Numbered from the stretch's first letter, positions 9,691 through 19,414 are shown. The stretch is 64,000 bases of DNA from Gammaproteobacteria bacterium (GCA_030427485.1 JAUICG010000001.1:62001-126000), one strand, 5' to 3'. Numbers and translations are program-made. The notes: generated by a model from the sequence alone, not told the origin.

Positions 9691-11547
9691 TCAATCGGAC
9701 GGACTGACCTGCAGGCTGTCGTGATGAAGTGTCTCCCGGCGTGCCGCCAGCCAGTTGCGCCAACCGCCATAACTGCTGATATTGTCCGCGCCGACGATGC
9801 CGGATCCCTCGCAGATAAAGCCACTGCACCAGCTGCCATCGGCCAATTCCACTTTCCCTATCCCCAGCGGCGCCGGAATACCCGCGACGAAGCTGCCGAA
9901 GTTTTCGTGCGGCATGGACCACACCTCCACCTCGATGGCCGTGCCACCCGCCTCATCCCTCGTCATCGCGGGGCGTTTGCCATCCGGTAACGCATAGAGC
10001 TGGTAATAGGGCGCGCTGTGAGTCCTGGACACCAGCTGCCCGTCCCGTTCGGTGAGTTGCCAGTTCAGTGGCTGACCCTGCAGGTGGGCGCCGCAAACAA
10101 CCACCTCTATACGCCCTGTCACGGCAGTTGTTGCGCCACCTGTCGCCGGCAGTGATGTGTGGCCGGTTGCGCCCAGCGGCAGTCGGCAGGCGCGGTGCAA
10201 GCGTTCGGCATAGCCCAGCAGGCGGATGTCCTCGAACGCCGCGGAAAACAAGGTCACTCCCCACGGTACGCCGCAGTCGGTAAAGCCCACCGGTACCGCG
10301 GTAGCACTGTAATCGAGCAAGTTGACGAAGTTGGTATACGTGCCCAGCAGCGAGTTGTTGACTATTGGCTGTGCGGCCATTTCCGCTCGCGTGTAGAATC
10401 GGGGGCAGGTGGGCGTGACGACAAAGGCCAGATCTCGCATCAGGGCGTCACACTGCCGTTTCAAGGCCGCCAGGCGGTACTGCGCGGCGAATGCGTCTGC
10501 CGCCGTTTTACCCTCGGCAGCGGCGATGATCTCGCTGATCACGGGTAGCATCGAGGACGGCTCGACCCCGCGCGTGGCCAACCAGCGTTCGCTCACCCAG
10601 GGTCCCTCATACAGTAATCTCGCCGTTTCCAGGAAGGGTGCAAATGCCACGGACACGGCATCGCCGCCGAGTTCCTGCAGGCGCTGCACGCTCATTTCGA
10701 ACAGCGCTTGCGTTTCGGCGTCGCCCTGGAAGTCCGGTTTTTCCGGTACGCCAAAACGGAAGCGTCCGGCACCGGAGGTGTTGAAATAGCGCTGTCGATT
10801 GTAGAACGGATTCGGCCTCGCGTAGGGGTCCTGCGCGTCATAGCTGGCGGCAATGTCCAGCAGCTGCGCGGCGTCCTCGCAGCACAGCGCGAAAATGCTG
10901 ACACAATCCAGGGTGCGGCACGCCGGCACCACCCCGCGCGTGCTGAGCAAGCCCCTGGTGGGTTTGTGGCCGACAAGGTTGTTCAGTACGGCGGGCACAC
11001 GCCCCGAGCCGGCCGTGTCGGTTCCCAGCGCAAAACTGACCTGCCCCAGCGCCGTGGCGATTGCCGAACCAGCGCTGCTGCCGCCGGAAATATAGTCGGT
11101 ATTGAAGCTGTTCTTGCCCTCGCCGTAGGGGGAGCGGGTACCCACGAGGCCGGTCGCGAACTGATCGAGGTTTGTTTTCCCCAGCGGAATCGCACCGGCG
11201 GCGATCAGCACACTGACTACGGCGGCGCTTTCTGCCGGGGCGTACGCGAAATCGGGGCAGGCGGCCGTGGTGGGAATGCCCGCGAGATCAATGTTGTCCT
11301 TGATTGCAAAGGGTACCCCGAAGAGCGGCAAATCCCCGGGACTCTTCCTCTCGAGCGCGCTCAGGTAGGGCTCCAGTTCCGCATCGCTGAGCAGCGAAAT
11401 CCACGCGTTGTACCCGGACTGGCGTCGGGCTTGTGCGGTGAGCCGGCCAATCAGTTGCCGGGGCGTGAACTCTCCCTGCATATAGGCCGTATTCAACGCC
11501 CGGAGGCTGAGGTTGTAGACAGTATCCGGGCTGCTCGCATCGCTCAT
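9691..11547 (-). CDS. atzF: allophanate hydrolase
   Basis: This cytosolic amidase-signature enzyme hydrolyses allophanate to ammonia and CO2, the last step of the guanidine route. The Ser-cisSer-Lys triad is visible: Lys83 in FAIKDNID, cis-Ser157 in ISGGSSAGS and the nucleophile Ser181 in GTDTAGSGR. The 618 residues include the extra C-terminal domain (from about residue 465) found in AtzF and DUR1,2-type allophanate hydrolases. GTG at 11556 overlaps the carboxylase stop, but its AAGGAG ribosome-binding site is then too close. ATG at 11547, about ten bases after that site, is preferred. It is the distal gene of the core guanidine operon. Confidence 0.95.
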   Translation of the reverse strand: MSDASSPDTVYNLSLRALNTAYMQGEFTPRQLIGRLTAQARRQSGYNAWISLLSDAELEPYLSALERKSPGDLPLFGVPFAIKDNIDLAGIPTTAACPDFAYAPAESAAVVSVLIAAGAIPLGKTNLDQFATGLVGTRSPYGEGKNSFNTDYISGGSSAGSAIATALGQVSFALGTDTAGSGRVPAVLNNLVGHKPTRGLLSTRGVVPACRTLDCVSIFALCCEDAAQLLDIAASYDAQDPYARPNPFYNRQRYFNTSGAGRFRFGVPEKPDFQGDAETQALFEMSVQRLQELGGDAVSVAFAPFLETARLLYEGPWVSERWLATRGVEPSSMLPVISEIIAAAEGKTAADAFAAQYRLAALKRQCDALMRDLAFVVTPTCPRFYTRAEMAAQPIVNNSLLGTYTNFVNLLDYSATAVPVGFTDCGVPWGVTLFSAAFEDIRLLGYAERLHRACRLPLGATGHTSLPATGGATTAVTGRIEVVVCGAHLQGQPLNWQLTERDGQLVSRTHSAPYYQLYALPDGKRPAMTRDEAGGTAIEVEVWSMPHENFGSFVAGIPAPLGIGKVELADGSWCSGFICEGSGIVGADNISSYGGWRNWLAARRETLHHDSLQVSPSD

Positions 11548-11552
11548 GGTTT

Positions 11553-14500
11553 TCACTCTCCTTCACCTGGTGTTTCGTCCGCCGCTTCTTCCAGCCAGAG
11601 CAGGGTTTGTCCTGCAGTGACGGGCTGGCCCTGTTCGCGCACGACTTTCCTGACATCGCCGGATCGTGGCGCGTGGATGTCGATTTCCATTTTCATCGAC
11701 TCGAGTATCATCACGGCGTCGCCCGCCGCGACCCTGTCACCCTCGGCTACCAGTACCTTCCACACGCTGCCCGACACCGGGCTGTCGATGGCGCTGATAC
11801 CTTCGGGCAGGGCGGTCTCGTCTGCCTCGGGCGCGATATTTTCGTGCTGTTCGTAGGTGAGCTGGCCATCACGCTTCCACTGCGCCAGTTCGTCTGCAAA
11901 AGCCGTTTCGCGTTGCTGCTGGAAATCCGCAATCGCGGCGTTGTTCTGTTGCAGGAACTGTTGGTACTCCGCCAGGTTGAAGCGGTTCTCCTCGATCTTC
12001 AGCGGATAGTTACCCAGTGGAAAGTCCCGGCGAATACGTTGCAGCTCTCCGGCGTCAACCGGGTAGAAGCGAATCTGGTCGAAGAAACGCAGCAGCCAGG
12101 GCTGCTTGAATGCCTCTGTCTGCCGGTAGCGATTCCACATCTGCAGGGTACGGCCGACAAACTGGTAGCCGCCCGGTCCCTCCATGCCGTAGACGCACAG
12201 GTATGCGCCACCGATACCCACGGAGTTTTCCGCTGTCCAGGTACGCGCCGGATTATACTTCGTCGTGACCAGCCGGTGCCGGGGATCCAGCGGTGTGGCG
12301 ACCGGGGCGCCCAGGTACACATCGCCCAGCCCCATGACCAGATAGGACGCCGAGAAGACGATCTCTTTTACCGCGTCGATATCCGCCAGGCCGTTTATGC
12401 GCCGTATAAACTCCAGGTTACTGGGGCACCAGGGCGCATCGGGACGAACCGACTGCATGTACTTGTCTATCGCCAGGCGGCAGGCGGCATCGTCCCAGCT
12501 CAGCGGCAGGTGCACGACGCGGGAGGGAACGGAAATATCGTCACTGTGCACCAGTGCCTGTGTCGCGAGATCAATATGGTGTAACAGGGCGTCCAGTGAC
12601 AGTTGTTGCGAGTCGTAGTGGACCTGCAGAGAGCGAATGCCCGGTGTCAGCTCGCGTATGCCGGGCCGGGGATTTGTCTCGAACCACAACATCAGCGCGT
12701 GCACTTTGAAGCGGCGTTCGATATCCAGCTCCTGCGGACCCAGCTCAATCAGCAGGAAGTGATCACCGGCGATCCGGCAGACCACTTCTTCCCCGGATAT
12801 CTCCGCACGGTGAACGATAGGGGACGACAGTGGAGCGGGAACGCTGACAGGCGAAGTGCGGGCTTCGAGTCGCTCGATACTTGCCAGTTGTCCGGCCTCC
12901 AGTGCGACCGCCTGCTGGTAATTCACCGGCTCAAAGTGTACGGTGGCGCCCGCTCTCAACTGCCCGAGCTTCCACAGGTCGGCGCTGATAACCGTCGCCG
13001 GGCAGACGAAGCCGCCCAGCGAGGGTCCGTCGGGGCCCAGAATGACCGGCATGTCGCCGGTGAAGTCCACGGTGCCAAATGCGTAGGCGTTGTCGTGGAT
13101 ATTGGAGGGATGCAGGCCCGCTTCGCCGCCCGTTTCCCGCGCCCAGGTGGGTCTGGGGCCTTTCAGGCGGACGCCGGTGCGGCTCGAATTGTAGTGCACC
13201 TCCCACGCGGTATCGAAGAAAGTGGTGATATCGGCGTCGGTGAAAAAATCCGGCGCACCGTGCGGCCCGTAAAGCACGCGCAGCGTCCAGGTGTTGCCTA
13301 TGTCCGGTCGCAACGACGGCGGCAGTTCCCGGGCCGATACTGCCGGCCGTTTCCGATCGCCCGCCAGGTGCAGGACGTCCGCAACGCGCAGCGCGCGCCC
13401 TGCATGGCCGCCAAACTGCCCCAGCGTGAAGGTGGATTTCGAGCCCAGGTAGTCCGGACACTGGAAGCCCCCGCGTACCGCCAGGTAGGCGCGGGCGCCG
13501 TCGCCGCTGATCTTGCCCAGCTTGAGAACCTGGCCCGCGCTTACGCGGATTACCGCATACATCGGCAGCGGCGCTCCATCGATGCTGGCTTCGATTGTCG
13601 CACCCGTCAGTGCAATCTCCACCGCGCGCTGAAAGCGCAGCGTGGGGCCGTTGAGCGTAATTTCCAGGGCCGCCGCCTCCGCGCTGTTTTCCAGCAGGCG
13701 ATTAGCCAGTCGAAATGACAGGGCGTCCATCGGGCCAGAGGGCGGTACGCCGACATGCCAGAGTCCGCTGCGCCCCGGAAAATCCTGCAGGGTGGTCTGG
13801 GTGCCGGCTACCAGCACTTGCACGGTGTCCGGTGTGAACGCGAATTCGCTGAGGCTACGCGTCAACAACTCGCCGCGCTGGCAGGCATCTCCGCGCACCA
13901 CTGCCCGCAGGTAGGCCAGGTTGGTCTCAATGCCATAGAGTTCGCTGGCGGCCAGTGCCTGCGACATTTGTTCTAGCGCCGCGGCTCGGTTCGCGCCGTG
14001 CACGATGACCTTGGCCAGCATGGGGTCGAACAGCGCGGGTATCTCGATGCCGGATTCAATCCAGTGGTCAATCCGCAAGCCCTCCGCTTGCGGCCAGCTT
14101 ACATGCGACAGCAGGCCCGCGGAGGGGCGAAACTCCTGCGCCGGGTCCTCTGCGTACACCCGCACCTGGACGGCGTGTCCGCGCGGGACCAGCGTTGCCC
14201 TCAGGCCGTCAAGGTCCGCCAGTTCGCCCGCTGCCTGTTGCAGCATCCATGCCACCAGATCGACGCCCCACACCTCTTCGCTGACACCGTGCTCCACCTG
14301 CAGCCGGGTGTTCACCTCCAGGAAATAAAACGCCTGGCTGTCGGCGTCATAGATAAACTCTACCGTGCCCGCGTTGCGGTAATTCACCGACGCCATCAGC
14401 CGTTCAGCGGTTGCGTGCAGTTCCTGTCTGGCGTCACCGGGCAGATTGGGTGCCGGTGTTTCCTCGATGACTTTCTGGTTGCGGCGCTGGGCCGAGCAGT

Positions 14501-15179
14501 CGCGCTCACCCAGAGAGAGCGCTTTGCCCAGGCCGTCACCGAAGACCTGCACCTCGATATGGCGGGCATTGGCGATGTACTTTTCCAGGAAGACACCGTC
14601 GTTGGCGAAGTAGCTGGCGCCGAGCCGCTTGACGCTGTCCCATGCCGCGCGCAATACCTCCACACCAGCGCATATCTGCATGCCGATACCGCCGCCTCCC
14701 GCCGTGCTTTTCAACATGACAGGGTAGCCCACGGATTCGGCCCAGCTAACTGCATCATCCAGGCTTGTCAGCAGCGGCGAGCCGGGTACCAGCGGTACGC
14801 CTGCGCGCTCAGCGGCATCACGGGCCTGGTGTTTCAGGCCGAACAGTTCCATTTGCTGTGCCGTCGGACCTATAAACACCAGCCCCTGCGCTTCGCAGCG
14901 GGCGACGAATTCGGTGTTCTCGCTCAGGAAGCCGTAGCCGGGATGAATCGCCTGGGCACCGGTTTCGCGAGCTGCGTTGAGCACTTTGTCGATGTCAAGG
15001 TAGGTCTCTGTGGCGGAGCCCGCGCCCAGGTTTATCGCGCAGTCCGCGTGTTGTACATGCAACGATTGTGCGTCTGCCTCGTTGTACACGGCGACCGAGT
15101 CTATCCCCAGTTCCCGCAGTGTACGAATGATGCGAGTGGCGATAGCGCCGCGATTCGCGATGAGTATTCTACTGAACAT
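11553..15179 (-). CDS. biotin-dependent guanidine carboxylase (annotated elsewhere as urea carboxylase)
   Basis: This 1208-residue single-chain biotin carboxylase has biotin carboxylase/ATP-grasp domains (about residues 1-450, with a glycine-rich MLKSTAGGGGIGM loop). Two AHS/KipI-type carboxyltransferase regions follow (about 460-1050). The C-terminal biotinyl domain carries the attachment lysine at 1163 in ESMKME. The family uses ATP and bicarbonate to carboxylate urea or guanidine. The guanidine-I riboswitch upstream and the adjacent DUF1989 pair indicate guanidine as the physiological substrate, giving carboxyguanidine. An Asp/Asn difference in the carboxyltransferase domain has been reported to separate the two activities, but I cannot align that position with certainty. 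No urease-type gene is nearby. Family assignment is certain; substrate is inferred from context. Confidence 0.93.
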   Translation of the reverse strand: MFSRILIANRGAIATRIIRTLRELGIDSVAVYNEADAQSLHVQHADCAINLGAGSATETYLDIDKVLNAARETGAQAIHPGYGFLSENTEFVARCEAQGLVFIGPTAQQMELFGLKHQARDAAERAGVPLVPGSPLLTSLDDAVSWAESVGYPVMLKSTAGGGGIGMQICAGVEVLRAAWDSVKRLGASYFANDGVFLEKYIANARHIEVQVFGDGLGKALSLGERDCSAQRRNQKVIEETPAPNLPGDARQELHATAERLMASVNYRNAGTVEFIYDADSQAFYFLEVNTRLQVEHGVSEEVWGVDLVAWMLQQAAGELADLDGLRATLVPRGHAVQVRVYAEDPAQEFRPSAGLLSHVSWPQAEGLRIDHWIESGIEIPALFDPMLAKVIVHGANRAAALEQMSQALAASELYGIETNLAYLRAVVRGDACQRGELLTRSLSEFAFTPDTVQVLVAGTQTTLQDFPGRSGLWHVGVPPSGPMDALSFRLANRLLENSAEAAALEITLNGPTLRFQRAVEIALTGATIEASIDGAPLPMYAVIRVSAGQVLKLGKISGDGARAYLAVRGGFQCPDYLGSKSTFTLGQFGGHAGRALRVADVLHLAGDRKRPAVSARELPPSLRPDIGNTWTLRVLYGPHGAPDFFTDADITTFFDTAWEVHYNSSRTGVRLKGPRPTWARETGGEAGLHPSNIHDNAYAFGTVDFTGDMPVILGPDGPSLGGFVCPATVISADLWKLGQLRAGATVHFEPVNYQQAVALEAGQLASIERLEARTSPVSVPAPLSSPIVHRAEISGEEVVCRIAGDHFLLIELGPQELDIERRFKVHALMLWFETNPRPGIRELTPGIRSLQVHYDSQQLSLDALLHHIDLATQALVHSDDISVPSRVVHLPLSWDDAACRLAIDKYMQSVRPDAPWCPSNLEFIRRINGLADIDAVKEIVFSASYLVMGLGDVYLGAPVATPLDPRHRLVTTKYNPARTWTAENSVGIGGAYLCVYGMEGPGGYQFVGRTLQMWNRYRQTEAFKQPWLLRFFDQIRFYPVDAGELQRIRRDFPLGNYPLKIEENRFNLAEYQQFLQQNNAAIADFQQQRETAFADELAQWKRDGQLTYEQHENIAPEADETALPEGISAIDSPVSGSVWKVLVAEGDRVAAGDAVMILESMKMEIDIHAPRSGDVRKVVREQGQPVTAGQTLLWLEEAADETPGEGE

Positions 15180-15205
15180 ACAAGTTGTATCCTGTTCGAT
15201 CGCGC

Positions 15206-15844
15206 TCAGTTCCAGATCAGTATCTCGATCGGTGTGGGGTTATAGGCATTGCACGGATTGTTCAGTTGCGGACAATTGGATATCAGGACGATGACGTCCA
15301 TGCGAGCAGTTAACTCCACATACTTCCCCGCATCGCTGATGCCGTCGGCGAAGGTCAGTCCGCCCTCGGGGGTGACCGGCACATTCATGAAAAAATTGAT
15401 GTTGTGTGTGATGTCGCGCTTGCTCAGACCGTATTCCTCGTGCTCGGTCACCGCGAGTAGCCAGGAGTCGCGGCAGGCGTGCATGCAGCGTTTCTCGAGC
15501 GCGTAGCGCACAGTGTTGGATTCTGTTGCACAGGCGCCGCCGAGCGTGTCGTGGCGACCGCAGGTATCGGCGACGATTTCCAGCATCGGGTTGCCCTCGT
15601 TGCTCAGCAGTACCGAGCCCGCGGTGAGATACACGTTGCCCTGCTCACGAATGGTATCGATCGCACTGTAGCGTTCGCTGGTGTCGTGCGCGTTGTAGAA
15701 CAGGGTATCGGCGGCCTGGTTGCCCTCGAGGTCCAGTATCCGAATGGTCTGTCCCTGATGCAGCGGGCGCAGGTAGTAATCTCCCGCGTTTACCACTTCG
15801 CGATAAGCCGCTTGTGCGGCCCGTAATACACTTTCCTTGATCAT
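15206..15844 (-). CDS. cgdB: carboxyguanidine deiminase subunit B-type (DUF1989, urea amidolyase-associated protein 2)
   Basis: This is one of two DUF1989 proteins always found with this class of carboxylase. Together they form carboxyguanidine deiminase, which converts carboxyguanidine to allophanate and ammonia. In this 212-residue protein the core segments [13 protein letters not shown], the [11 protein letters not shown] cysteine/histidine motif (putative metal site) and the FMNVPV stretch are all visible. A TTG at 15859 is possible, but ATG at 15844 has a well-spaced GGAGAGA site and is chosen. It follows the A-type subunit by 31 bases and is followed by the carboxylase after 26. The split of the A and B names between the two paralogues follows the UAAP1/UAAP2 order and could be reversed. 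Confidence 0.9.
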   Translation of the reverse strand: MIKESVLRAAQAAYREVVNAGDYYLRPLHQGQTIRILDLEGNQAADTLFYNAHDTSERYSAIDTIREQGNVYLTAGSVLLSNEGNPMLEIVADTCGRHDTLGGACATESNTVRYALEKRCMHACRDSWLLAVTEHEEYGLSKRDITHNINFFMNVPVTPEGGLTFADGISDAGKYVELTARMDVIVLISNCPQLNNPCNAYNPTPIEILIWN

Positions 15845-15875
15845 GGCGTCTCTCCGCAAACAATTGCCGGGCGCA

Positions 15876-16598
15876 TCAGGAGCGGCCCAGCGTGTAGAGC
15901 TCAGTATTCATGAAGCCGCGTCGGTTCTCGGCGCAGTGGTTCCTGCACAGGTCGTCCTCGGCCACCTCGTCGCCTGCGCGAATCTGGAAGCTGACCGGCT
16001 TTCTGGGATACGTCGACGAGGGGTTCAGAGGATGCGGACAGGTATGGAATACGACCAGGGTGTCCATTTCGAAACGCAGGTCGATGAAACGACCGGCCTG
16101 CGAGAAAGCGCTATCGAACTGCAGCACGCCGGTTTCATCCACAGTAACCTTGCTGAATAAATTGAGATTGGCCGCGAGGTCTTTTTTGCCCAGGCCGTAC
16201 TTGGCCACTTCCACGAGGAAGGAGTCGTGGCCATTCAGCTGCCAGTCGTTGCGATACTGCTGGTAGTTTCGCTCGCCCCACCTGTTCGCGACGATGGATT
16301 TTGTGGTATTGCCGCACACGGTATCGTGCCAGCCCGCGGTATCCTCGACGATGGAACAGAACACGCGGCCCATGTCTGAGTAGAGGCAGTTGCCGCGCGT
16401 CAGCATGAAAGTATGTTGGCACTTCAACGTGTCCGGAGCGTTGTAACGCTCCAGCAAATTGTCGGGGTTGTACAGCAGCATACCGACATTGGCGCCGCCT
16501 TCGTCGTCGGTCAGTCTCAGTATCAATCCCCGCTTGATCACCATTGACCAGTGGCAGCCTCCTGGAATCGTGTCCTGATAATGAACCCTGTTACTCAT
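15876..16598 (-). CDS. cgdA: carboxyguanidine deiminase subunit A-type (DUF1989, urea amidolyase-associated protein 1)
   Basis: This is the second DUF1989 protein of the carboxyguanidine deiminase pair, 240 residues. The opening ([19 protein letters not shown]) is the typical UAAP1 N-terminus. The metal-binding-type motif [13 protein letters not shown] and the NLNLFSKV segment match its partner's layout. The C-terminal tail (residues about 205-240) holds extra cysteine and histidine residues ([13 protein letters not shown]). ATG at 16598 has a GGAGACA site; in-frame codons further upstream run into the neighbouring gene. It overlaps the TIM-barrel gene by ATGA, a sign of coupled translation. 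A free-standing pair with this gene order is seen in guanidine operons. Confidence 0.9.
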   Translation of the reverse strand: MSNRVHYQDTIPGGCHWSMVIKRGLILRLTDDEGGANVGMLLYNPDNLLERYNAPDTLKCQHTFMLTRGNCLYSDMGRVFCSIVEDTAGWHDTVCGNTTKSIVANRWGERNYQQYRNDWQLNGHDSFLVEVAKYGLGKKDLAANLNLFSKVTVDETGVLQFDSAFSQAGRFIDLRFEMDTLVVFHTCPHPLNPSSTYPRKPVSFQIRAGDEVAEDDLCRNHCAENRRGFMNTELYTLGRS

Positions 16599-17461
16599 AG
16601 ACTGTCTCCACCTGTCTTCCTGTTTGTTTGCCACCGCTCGAACTGCGTGCGCTGTGTCGTAGCCATCCAGCGGTTTATCTCCCACAGGTCGCCGACGGGT
16701 TCCCCGGTAGTGACATCCAGTTGCTGGTAGCCGTCCGGGCCGAACTCCGGGGTCAGCGTGGTGCGGCTATACCCCCGCTGCCGCTGACTCCTCCAGATTT
16801 CCCTCCACCAGCGCTGGTGGCTCTCGAGCGCGCCCCGGTAGCGCGGCAGTCGAGGGTCGGCGACCTGCGGCCCCTGTTCGTAACCCACGCGCGCATGTAC
16901 GTGCAGGACGCGGGCGACGAGACGGTTCAGAACGTCCTGCTCGACGTCCATCAGGCGCTCGCACACCACGCACCAGTGGCTGAAATCCGCAGTGAGTTTC
17001 AACTCGGGTAACTGCTCGCAGATTCGCGCGGTGATCCATGGGTTGAACAGGCTGCGTCCGCGGTGAGTCTCGAAACTGATCGTTAGCCGGTATTGCCGTG
17101 CCAGCAGCAGCGCCGCACCGAAAAAGTCGACGCTCGCTCCCTCTTCCCAGGCATCGCAACCACCGAGGCAGCTTACCAACTGTGGCGCTAGCGCAGCGGC
17201 GTGTTGCAGTTGTTGCTCCAGCGAGTGCAAGTGATCGACGATGCTTGCATTGCGTCGCGGTACATAGGAGCCCGCGGTACAGATCTCCGCAATGTAGAGC
17301 AACCCGTCGGCGCTCAATTGCTGCCGCCACTGCTCCTGTTCGCCGGTCGCTACCGGGGGCGGGCCTTCCACGCCGCTGAACCCCGCTTCGCTGGCCTGCC
17401 GGCAAGCCTGTGCAAAGCCGCCGGTGTGGCCCCAGAGTGTTTTGTAGCACTGCAACTCCAT
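16595..17461 (-). CDS. sugar phosphate isomerase/epimerase-like TIM-barrel protein in the guanidine operon
   Basis: This 288-residue protein belongs to the xylose-isomerase-like TIM-barrel (AP endonuclease family 2) superfamily. All four expected metal ligands can be seen: Glu131 in ISFETHRG, Asp159/His162 in TADFSHW, His189 in VLHVHARVG and Glu239 in TPEFGPDGY. A working divalent-metal site is therefore likely. Such proteins act as isomerases, epimerases, dehydratases or lyases on small polyols and related molecules. ATG at 17461 is preferred over GTG at 17467, which overlaps the desaturase stop. It is translationally coupled on both sides (desaturase upstream, cgdA downstream), so it is a true operon member. 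It has no role in the described guanidine pathway, and its substrate is unknown. Confidence 0.85.
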   Translation of the reverse strand: MELQCYKTLWGHTGGFAQACRQASEAGFSGVEGPPPVATGEQEQWRQQLSADGLLYIAEICTAGSYVPRRNASIVDHLHSLEQQLQHAAALAPQLVSCLGGCDAWEEGASVDFFGAALLLARQYRLTISFETHRGRSLFNPWITARICEQLPELKLTADFSHWCVVCERLMDVEQDVLNRLVARVLHVHARVGYEQGPQVADPRLPRYRGALESHQRWWREIWRSQRQRGYSRTTLTPEFGPDGYQQLDVTTGEPVGDLWEINRWMATTQRTQFERWQTNRKTGGDSL

Positions 17462-17463
17462 GG

Positions 17464-18423
17464 TCACACACCCACCAGGAATGAGACACCGTCAGCACCG
17501 GTGAATGTCTCACTGTCGGCATGGTGTATGCGCGCCATCCGGTAGCGGTGAAAGTGCGCGAGTTGACGAGGCAGCGGCACCAACTGCTTGCAACCCGTCG
17601 CATACAGTTGGCGGTACAATGCCGGCAGGCGGTACCAGGGCTCATTGGGTTTCTGGTGGTGGACATTGTGGTAGCAGAAATTCAGCACCAGCATGTTGAG
17701 CAGGGGGTACCGGGATGACAGTAAATTGGTGTAGGTATTGTGCTCTTCGTAGTCCCGGTCGTGCGCCGGGCGCTGCTGTGGACCGAGCAGTCGATAGTGA
17801 ACGCCATAGCTGTGTTGAAATGCGTCCATGAATGCCATTACCCACAGGAACAACAGGTGGGCGGCCAGGTAGCCCAGTGCCGCCAGCGAACTCCAGAGGA
17901 ACAGTACGCACCACAGGCTGCTGCGGACAAACAGTACCGCCAGCGAACGCTGTCGATACTGCCGTCGTTGCGGCAGGTAGAAAGGCGACAGGATATCCAG
18001 ACATCGCTGCAGGACGTCCACGGCCGGGAGGTAGAGAAATGTTGCCCATCTCACACATCGATCCAGCCAGGGGCGATTGATAAGTACGGTCCGGTAGTCG
18101 ACGGCCAGGATGTCAGCCCGTTCGATGTGGTGGCGAAAGTGCTTTTCCCGCAGCAGCGAGTAGGGGCTGTACACGGCGCCGACCAGCCAGGCCAATGCAG
18201 TGCCGAGCCGTTCATTGTAACGGGCCGAAGCAAAAACATTGTTGTGCAGGCAGTCGTGCAGCAGGTACGCCGACAACACCAGCGCATTGGTCATCAGCAG
18301 TAGTGCGGGCGCGAACCAGGACGGCGACGACAGACCGTAAAGGGCCGCCGGATAGGCCAGTGTCAGGTAGGCGATGAGAAGCAGGTTGGGTATTGCGCCG
18401 TCAGGACGTTTGAACCACTGCAT
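17464..18423 (-). CDS. membrane fatty-acid-desaturase-like di-iron protein in the guanidine operon
   Basis: This 319-residue integral membrane protein has the three histidine boxes of membrane desaturases and hydroxylases: HDCLH (His56, His60), HFRHH (His95, His98, His99) and HNVHH (His252, His255, His256). Further histidines are at 204 and 228. Four or more hydrophobic helices surround them, for instance residues 12-31 and 36-55. The family activates oxygen to desaturate or hydroxylate lipid or other substrates and needs an electron donor; no cytochrome b5 or ferredoxin domain is fused and none is encoded nearby. The stop overlaps the next gene's start region, so it belongs to the guanidine operon. 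A lipid substrate would not explain this placement. It may instead oxidise a substituted guanidine, which is speculation. Confidence 0.85.
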   Translation of the reverse strand: MQWFKRPDGAIPNLLLIAYLTLAYPAALYGLSSPSWFAPALLLMTNALVLSAYLLHDCLHNNVFASARYNERLGTALAWLVGAVYSPYSLLREKHFRHHIERADILAVDYRTVLINRPWLDRCVRWATFLYLPAVDVLQRCLDILSPFYLPQRRQYRQRSLAVLFVRSSLWCVLFLWSSLAALGYLAAHLLFLWVMAFMDAFQHSYGVHYRLLGPQQRPAHDRDYEEHNTYTNLLSSRYPLLNMLVLNFCYHNVHHQKPNEPWYRLPALYRQLYATGCKQLVPLPRQLAHFHRYRMARIHHADSETFTGADGVSFLVGV

Positions 18424-18501
18424 GACAATGCACCGCGGGCCGTCCCGTTTGAGCTACACCAGCCAGGGCGTCCTGGCGGCTTGTGAATGTAACAGGCTGC
18501 A

Positions 18502-19410
18502 TTATTCCATAATCTCCACATCGTCGCCAACATGTGTCATCCGGATCATGTGCAGGTCGTCGGTGTCATCCTCTGGACCCGGCGGATGAATCAACTCCTC
18601 GAGGCGTTTCTTGGTGGCCAGGAATTCCGGCGAAATCACCTGGCTGGAATGTCTCGGCCGGGGTACGGATACTTCGATCAACTCCTCCACCTCTCCCGGG
18701 TTTGCTTTCAGCACCAGGATGCGATCGGCGAGGTAGATAGCCTCGTCGAGGTCGTGGGTAATAAACAGCACGGTGATATCGATATTGCGCCAGATCTCGA
18801 TCAGGTTCGCCTGCATCTTGCTGCGTGTTTGCGCATCCAGTGCGCCGAAGGGTTCATCCATCAAAAGAATTCGCGGTTTGTTCGCCAGCGCCCTGGCGAT
18901 CGCGACACGCTGTTTCATCCCGCCGGACAGCTGGTGGGGATAAGCATCGGCGAATCTTTCCAGGCCGACGAGTTCGATCCAGTTCAGCGCTTCACTTTCC
19001 GCGGTTGCCTTCGTGTAGCCCTGCATCTCCAGGCCGAACATCACGTTTTGTTTGACATTCAGCCAGGGAAACAGGGTGTATCCCTGGAACACCATGCCGC
19101 GGTCGGGGCCGGGTTCAAAGACCGGCTTGTTGTCCAGCAGGACTTCGCCGCTACTCGGCGCTTCCAGGCCGGCGAGAATACGTATCAAGGTCGACTTGCC
19201 ACAACCCGAGGGACCGATGACGCAGACGAATTCCCGCCTGTGGGTTTTGAAATTGATGTCTCTGAGTGCGGTTACCAGCCCCTGTTGTGAATCGAACTGC
19301 TTGCCGAGCTGCTTCACCTCGAGGATCACTTCCCGCTGTTTCAGTTTCTCGAACCGGGCGCTTACCGCCGCGCTTTTCTCCAGGTAACTCGGGAGTTCTA
19401 TTGCTGTCAT
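18502..19410 (-). CDS. ABC transporter ATP-binding protein (NitT/TauT family), putative guanidine uptake
   Basis: This is the cytosolic ATPase of an importer, 302 residues. Walker A (GPSGCGKST), signature LSGGMKQR, Walker B with D-loop ([11 protein letters not shown]) and the switch histidine (FITHDLDEA) are all present. The fold is that of the nitrate/sulfonate/taurine class (SsuB/TauB). There are N- and C-terminal extensions of about 30-40 residues beyond the ATPase core, and the C-terminal one is acidic. It starts four bases after the permease stop. Guanidine-I riboswitches often precede this type of transporter in carboxylase operons, so guanidine or a related cation is the likely cargo. 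This specificity is inferred from context only. Confidence 0.92.
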   Translation of the reverse strand: MTAIELPSYLEKSAAVSARFEKLKQREVILEVKQLGKQFDSQQGLVTALRDINFKTHRREFVCVIGPSGCGKSTLIRILAGLEAPSSGEVLLDNKPVFEPGPDRGMVFQGYTLFPWLNVKQNVMFGLEMQGYTKATAESEALNWIELVGLERFADAYPHQLSGGMKQRVAIARALANKPRILLMDEPFGALDAQTRSKMQANLIEIWRNIDITVLFITHDLDEAIYLADRILVLKANPGEVEELIEVSVPRPRHSSQVISPEFLATKKRLEELIHPPGPEDDTDDLHMIRMTHVGDDVEIME

Positions 19411-19414
19411 GGGT

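Noticed and set aside
13998..15245. 415-codon plus-strand frame over the biotin carboxylase domain
   Set aside because: It is antisense to a well-recognised carboxylase and shows no family motif or ribosome-binding site. The same applies to 12603-13718.
11553..16598. Interpretation as a urea-degradation operon
   Set aside because: The ykkC guanidine-I riboswitch and the DUF1989 pair fit guanidine better. Urea remains possible as a side substrate of the carboxylase.
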